The translations under genes and the position numbers were made by a program. The notes under the pieces were generated by a model. That model was not told the origin of the DNA and did no database searches. It saw nothing but the letters and a program-made list of their open reading frames with translations. A stretch of DNA of 44,176 nt from DAOUET01 sp034430155 (lineage in GTDB: Bacteria > Chloroflexota > Anaerolineae > Anaerolineales > UBA4823): assembly GCA_034430155.1 (NCBI GenBank), contig DAOUET010000028.1:1-44176 (forward strand), given 5' to 3'. This document shows positions 40,469 to 44,176 of the stretch, piece after piece. The stretch's first letter is position 1, and every line of letters begins with the position of its first letter.

Positions 40469-41680
40469 CTAGTGCTCCCCTGCTGCCGGTTGGCCGAAGA
40501 GTTCCCTTAGGGTTACCCGCTGTCCATAGCGCAGCATCCCCAAACGAAAAGCACGTCCTGCCAACCATAACGCTCCCAAAGCGAAGGCCGTTAAACTGAC
40601 CAAGCTGGGAAGCAGCTCTCCCAGAGGCACTTGCGTGAAACCCATTCGCAAGCTCAAAGCAACCGGGGCGGTCAGCGGGAAATAGCTCAACGCCACTGCC
40701 ATTGGCCCGTTCGGATTGCTGATGATCAAATAGGAAAACCAGTAAGGCAACATCACCGGCAAGGTAATCAGTCCGGTCACCTGCTGGCCTTCGCGCGCTT
40801 CGGTTACCGTGGCACCCACTGTCGCCATCAATGCCGCAATCAACAGGAAACCGGGAAGCATCACCGCCGCCATGGTTACGAGCGCCGAGGGTGCAATTTG
40901 AACCGCGTTGAGCCAGGTCACATAGTTGCGCCCGACCATAACCCCCCCTATCGCAAACCCAATCCAGGCCAGCAGCTGGGTAAGCCCCACGCCGACGATC
41001 CCAACGATCTTACCTGACATCATCTGCAAGGGGGAAACCGAGGTGAGCAGGATCTCCATAGTGCGGTTTTCTTTTTCCTCCACCATGGCTTGCATCAAGT
41101 AACCTGAAGTCGTAAAAATGGCCATCACGAATACCAGCCCGGCAATGAAGGGCGTCAGGATATTAAACCAGTCTTTTTGTGACATTTGGCGACTACCATC
41201 GGCGGTACGCACCACCACATCGTTGCCCTCAGTGATGCGCTCGACGATCGCCTGGGGTTGGCCTTTAAGCAGGTTTGCCCGTATGAAATTCCGGAACTGC
41301 GCTTGCGCCGATGAGCTGGGTGGTTGGATGAAAATCAGCTCTGCCTGGGAGGTTTGCAAATAATCAGACGGCAACACGTAATAAGCCTGCAGCTTGCCAG
41401 CTTGCAGAGATTCCTTTGCCTGGGCCTCGCTCTCAAACTGGATGATCGGCACTGGTCTTTCGAACGAACTTGATTGGGGCGGTTCGACAGCTTGCGCCAA
41501 CAACCCGGAATGGTCCACATACCCGATCGGCGTGTTCTTGTTCTCCGCCCGATCGATTAGCAGCACCACCAAAGCCATCACCACCACCAGGGCAGGCACG
41601 CTCAATAAGGCAAACAAAAAACGGCGGCGTAGCACATGCCGCTGGTATTCATATGCCACCACCCGCCAAAATTTACTCAA
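40469..41680 (-). CDS. ABC-2 type exporter permease (NatB-like), first permease
   Basis: A 403-residue membrane subunit paralogous to the next gene: N-terminal helix (RFLFALLSVPALVVVMALV), external region (about 50-190), and five to six C-terminal helices (about 205-375) with the coupling loop EEKENRTMEILLTSVSPLQM. The frame is open to 41740, but the TTG at 41680 begins the usual SKFWRVVAYEYQRH sequence that opens this family and has GGAGAGG upstream. It overlaps the ATPase gene by eight bases, so translation of the two is probably coupled. TTG is also the start of the second permease, an unusual shared choice in this operon. Confidence 0.85.
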   Translation of the reverse strand: MSKFWRVVAYEYQRHVLRRRFLFALLSVPALVVVMALVVLLIDRAENKNTPIGYVDHSGLLAQAVEPPQSSSFERPVPIIQFESEAQAKESLQAGKLQAYYVLPSDYLQTSQAELIFIQPPSSSAQAQFRNFIRANLLKGQPQAIVERITEGNDVVVRTADGSRQMSQKDWFNILTPFIAGLVFVMAIFTTSGYLMQAMVEEKENRTMEILLTSVSPLQMMSGKIVGIVGVGLTQLLAWIGFAIGGVMVGRNYVTWLNAVQIAPSALVTMAAVMLPGFLLIAALMATVGATVTEAREGQQVTGLITLPVMLPYWFSYLIISNPNGPMAVALSYFPLTAPVALSLRMGFTQVPLGELLPSLVSLTAFALGALWLAGRAFRLGMLRYGQRVTLRELFGQPAAGEH

Positions 41681-42593
41681 CTGGCCCTGCCTCTCCCTGC
41701 ACCACCCGAATGAAGATTTCATCCAAGGTGGGTGTGGCAATCTCGAACTGTTCTAAGGGCACGTTCCGTTTCACCAGCTCCTCGAGTACCTGTTGTGGGC
41801 TGGTTCCGGAGGCCAGAGTTATCTTAACGCTGCTGTTATGTGCTTCCATCTTTTCCACTCCGGGCAGCGCCGGCAGCTCACTGCTGGATTTCACCAGGAC
41901 CGCATGGCTGGCATACTGGCGGCGAATCTGATCCAATCCACCATATAGCACTGCCCTGCCGTGATTGATCAGTAAGATACGGTCGCACAGCTCCTCGACC
42001 TGATGCATCTGGTGCGTCGACATGATCAAGGTCACACTTTGGGTGCGCAATTCGCGTAGCAATCCCTTGACGAGCTGGGTGTTGACCGGGTCGAGTGAGA
42101 TGAATGGCTCATCAATGATCACCAGCTCTGGCTTGTGCAGCAAGGTCACGATAATCTGGGCTTTCTGCTGCATACCTTTGCTGAGCTCCTTGATCTTGTG
42201 GTTCTTGTGGGCAGCCAGGTCAAAACGCTCTAGATATTCACCGGCACGTTGCCTCACCACGGTTGGCGATAACCCTTTTAAGGAGCCCAAGTAAACCAAA
42301 CAGCGCTCCAATGGGATGTCCTGGTACAAGCCGCGCTCCTCCGGCATATAACCGATGCGATCCTTGGTCGCCTCGGTCATCGGCCCGCCCAAGACGGCGA
42401 CCTCGCCGCTCTCGGGTTTGAAAATATCCAGGATCAACCGGATGGTTGTAGTTTTGCCAGCTCCATTAGGCCCCAGCAAGCCGAAAATCTCACCCTTCCC
42501 TACGTTAAAAGAAAGGTCATCGACCGCCTTGATTGCTCCGAATGATTTAGTTACGTGCGAAACTTCGACCGTGTACATTCCTTTTCTTTCCAT
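41673..42593 (-). CDS. ABC exporter ATPase (NatA/DUF4162 type)
   Basis: A 306-residue cytoplasmic ATPase driving the two permeases. Walker A is GPNGAGKTTT, Q-loop within YMPEERGLYQD, signature LSKGMQQK, Walker B LVIIDEPFISLDP and switch His in MSTHQMHQ. The C-terminal 70 residues (KSSSELPALPGVEKMEAH ... LDEIFIRVV) match the DUF4162 extension of NatA-type exporters. The frame opens at 42755, but the ATG at 42593 has GAGG upstream and begins just before the conserved MYTVEVSHVTKSFG; a second ATG at 42578 is possible. Its first gene position and the overlap downstream define a three-gene operon. Confidence 0.92.
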   Translation of the reverse strand: MERKGMYTVEVSHVTKSFGAIKAVDDLSFNVGKGEIFGLLGPNGAGKTTTIRLILDIFKPESGEVAVLGGPMTEATKDRIGYMPEERGLYQDIPLERCLVYLGSLKGLSPTVVRQRAGEYLERFDLAAHKNHKIKELSKGMQQKAQIIVTLLHKPELVIIDEPFISLDPVNTQLVKGLLRELRTQSVTLIMSTHQMHQVEELCDRILLINHGRAVLYGGLDQIRRQYASHAVLVKSSSELPALPGVEKMEAHNSSVKITLASGTSPQQVLEELVKRNVPLEQFEIATPTLDEIFIRVVQGEAGPVE

Positions 42594-42626
42594 GTGATTT
42601 ACCTCACTAAATTTCAAACCTTGCGG

Positions 42627-42651
42627 ATTATACCCGCGAACTCGTCGAGTT
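42627..42651 (-). promoter_or_regulatory. -10 TATAAT with adjacent palindrome upstream of the ABC exporter operon
   Basis: On the minus strand TATAAT (42632-42627) lies 33 bases before the ATPase ATG. A perfect 13-base palindrome AACTCG-T-CGAGTT (42639-42651) occupies the -10 to -35 spacer, where an operator would lie. No clear -35 is seen. Confidence 0.5.
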
Positions 42652-42715
42652 GATCGATAAACCTCCCTTAACCCCCTCAAGACCCGCAAGCAGGTCTCCG
42701 TAGCAGGCCTGGTGC

Positions 42716-42721
42716 TATAAT
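42716..42721 (+). promoter_or_regulatory. Candidate -10 TATAAT for the methyltransferase/LOG genes
   Basis: A perfect TATAAT 51 bases before the ATG at 42773. An in-frame ATA starts exactly six bases after it, fitting the leaderless spacing seen elsewhere, but AUA is a very rare start codon, so a short leader is equally possible. Confidence 0.45.
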
Positions 42722-42772
42722 AGCCGCATATTCGCCACCCAGCTTGCCTTGGCATCCACAGACATAAATGCC

Positions 42773-43585
42773 ATGTCTATCAATTGGATCAACACCAGCG
42801 ATCTCTCTTTTAATTACCTCTTGCTGCTCGAACGGGTTCAGCTGAGTTGGTTCCCCGGATGGCTGCCTGAGCCTGAAATGGCCTTGGCTCTACAAGCCAA
42901 CCCCCTGGTAGCCTGGTATCTGCGTCACAAGTGCCCCCAGATAACACCCTGGCTCGATCAAATTTACGCTGCACATGCCTTCTCAGGGGCTGGCGCTGGC
43001 CCCACCTTCCAGGAGGTTTACACTGCTGAGCAATCCGTCCTGCAGGCCATCAATGACCTGCTTGTCTATGCCATCGACCCCGCGGTTTACGACGACTTGC
43101 CCTTCCTGGCATGGGACGACCACGAGCTTACCGACCTGGTGGACTTCTCTGGTAAGACCGTCATCGATGTCGGCTCCGGCACCGGTCGCTTGGCATTTAC
43201 CGTGGCGCCTTTCGCCAAAGTGGTCTTCGCGGTCGAACCGGTAGAAAATTTGCGACATTATCTCAAAACGAAAAGTGATAATCTAGGCTACCATAACCTC
43301 TACCCGCTGGATGGTCTCATCACTGAGATCCCCTTCCCAGATGGGTTTGCTGGGGTTACCATGGCCGGTCACGTCTTCGGTGACCAGCCCGATTGTGAGC
43401 TGCGCGAATTGGAACGCGTTACCCAGGCTGGCGGCATGGTCATCCTTTGCCCGGGTACTAGTGAGAAGGAGCAGCTTGCCCACCAATTTCTGGCCAGCCA
43501 TGATTACCATTGGTCTCGCTTCGAAGAGCCTGGCGACGGCTGGAAGCGTAAATACTGGAAGACCTTGACGGGCCACTCCAATTGA
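42773..43585 (+). CDS. SAM-dependent methyltransferase (class I, Methyltransf_11/25 type)
   Basis: A 270-residue protein. An N-terminal helical region (about 1-120) precedes a class I methyltransferase fold: motif I VIDVGSGTGRLAF (about 131-143), acidic motif II in VVFAVEPVENLRHYL, and the motif IV position FAGVTMAGHVFGDQPD (about 200). The substrate is unknown; the family includes lipid, quinone and small-molecule methyltransferases. Start alternatives are a TTG at 42749 and, less likely, an ATA at 42728. None of them has a ribosome binding site. The LOG-family gene begins eight bases after its stop, so the two are in one operon. Confidence 0.82.
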   Translation: MSINWINTSDLSFNYLLLLERVQLSWFPGWLPEPEMALALQANPLVAWYLRHKCPQITPWLDQIYAAHAFSGAGAGPTFQEVYTAEQSVLQAINDLLVYAIDPAVYDDLPFLAWDDHELTDLVDFSGKTVIDVGSGTGRLAFTVAPFAKVVFAVEPVENLRHYLKTKSDNLGYHNLYPLDGLITEIPFPDGFAGVTMAGHVFGDQPDCELRELERVTQAGGMVILCPGTSEKEQLAHQFLASHDYHWSRFEEPGDGWKRKYWKTLTGHSN

Positions 43586-43593
43586 TCTTCTAT

Positions 43594-44176
43594 ATGTTAA
43601 AAAAAACGATGAAAAGCGTTTGTATCTATTGTGGTTCATCAGATCGGGTCAGAGCAGAATACCTGCAGGCCGCCCGCCGCATGGGTGAGACCGTCGCCCG
43701 TCGCGGTCTGCAGCTGGTCTATGGCGCAGGCAGCACCGGTTTGATGGGGGCCCTCTCTGATGCGGCCCTTCAAGCCGGCGGGCAGGTCATCGGCGTCATC
43801 CCCGGCTATTTCAACACCCCCCGGCTGGCTCACAGGGGCCTCACCCGCCTGGAAGTAGTTGAGACCATCCACCAGCGCAAAGCCCGCCTGGTCGAACTGG
43901 CCGATGCCTTCATCGCCCTGCCCGGTGGTTTCGGTACCCTGGAGGAGCTTTTCGAAATCCTCACCTGGGCCCAGATCGGCTTGCACGCCAAGCCGGTTGG
44001 TCTACTTAACGTGCGCGGCTATTTCGACCCACTTATAAGCCTGGTTGAACACATCCGTGCCGAAGGCTTTATCTATGACGAACACCGGGCCCTCTTCACC
44101 CAGGCAGATGACCCGCAAAGCCTGCTGGATGCCCTTGAAAACCACATCCATCCCGCTGGCCTGGAGCGCTGGTTGA
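43594..44176 (+). CDS. LOG-family protein (cytokinin riboside 5'-monophosphate phosphoribohydrolase-like), 3' truncated
   Basis: A Rossmann-fold protein of the TIGR00730/LOG family. It opens with SVCIYCGSSDRV, then VYGAGSTGLMGALSDAAL, VIGVIPGYF and the family signature PGGFGTLEELFE, with the catalytic Arg/Glu set in ETIHQRKARL. LOG enzymes release free adenine-type bases from nucleoside 5'-monophosphates; many bacterial members act on AMP. At least 194 codons are present without a stop; the frame is still open at the last base. Family size is about 190-200, so only the last few residues are missing. ATG 43594 or 43609 may be the start; neither has a clear ribosome binding site. Confidence 0.9.
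   Translation, partial: MLKKTMKSVCIYCGSSDRVRAEYLQAARRMGETVARRGLQLVYGAGSTGLMGALSDAALQAGGQVIGVIPGYFNTPRLAHRGLTRLEVVETIHQRKARLVELADAFIALPGGFGTLEELFEILTWAQIGLHAKPVGLLNVRGYFDPLISLVEHIRAEGFIYDEHRALFTQADDPQSLLDALENHIHPAGLERWL

Noticed and set aside
1..44176. Mobile elements, prophage, CRISPR array, toxin-antitoxin or defence genes
   Set aside because: No transposase, integrase, Cas protein, regularly spaced repeat or recognised defence domain was found. PLD and HerA-like domains alone are not enough to call a defence island.

Overview
The window looks like ordinary chromosomal DNA of a member of the Chloroflexota, most likely class Anaerolineae. This is inferred from gene style: lipoproteins and membrane-anchored proteins with long Thr/Pro linkers, NBR1-type Ig lipoproteins, a LysM protein with a TP-rich stalk, a CapA-like lipoprotein, and mixed Shine-Dalgarno and apparently leaderless genes. 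No single marker proves it. GC content is moderate to high by eye. I see no rRNA, tRNA, CRISPR array, insertion sequence, integrase or phage gene. The first gene (molybdenum hydroxylase FAD subunit) and the last (LOG family) run off the window edges.

Layout. 1-3828 (+): three-subunit molybdenum hydroxylase operon (FAD, 2Fe-2S and Mo subunits) followed by a MoaD/ThiS-like protein. 4018-6504 (-): ComEC-like channel protein with a degenerate metallo-beta-lactamase domain. 6780-7253 (+): pentapeptide-repeat protein. 7250-11054 (-): ICMT/NnrU-like membrane protein, 3-methyladenine glycosylase I and a HerA-like ATPase. 11595-15185 (-): phospholipase D-like protein and, upstream of it, a tightly coupled trio of zinc-ribbon proteins of unknown function. 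15322-16539 (-): THUMP-like methyltransferase. 17118-19507 (-): an overlapping pair, YbhN-like flippase-type membrane protein and FAD oxidoreductase. 19688-21561 (+): beta-propeller protein overlapping a redoxin. 21802-22755 (-): ketopantoate reductase.

22940-27316 (+): LysM protein with a strong promoter, a possible 43-codon ORF in its leader and a clear terminator, then a zinc (or manganese) uptake operon: Fur-family regulator, substrate-binding lipoprotein, ATPase, permease. A perfect 7-1-7 palindrome overlaps the promoter of that operon. 27427-33906 (-): CapA-like lipoprotein, QueG, two NBR1-Ig lipoproteins and MiaB. QueG and MiaB both act in tRNA modification. 34019-35266 (+): membrane-anchored C39-type peptidase with TPRs. 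35493-38996 (-): two secreted proteins under a consensus promoter with an embedded palindrome, and a large secreted protein with a C-terminal anchor signal. 39235-42593 (-): NatAB-like ABC exporter. 42773-44176 (+): methyltransferase and LOG-family enzyme.

The two least conventional signals are: (1) the three-gene zinc-ribbon cassette at 12800-15185, whose reading frames overlap by four bases at both junctions; and (2) a recurring start architecture in which a TANNNT hexamer lies 6-8 bases before the ATG with no ribosome binding site. The second appears at eight genes on both strands and suggests leaderless mRNAs are common in this genome.
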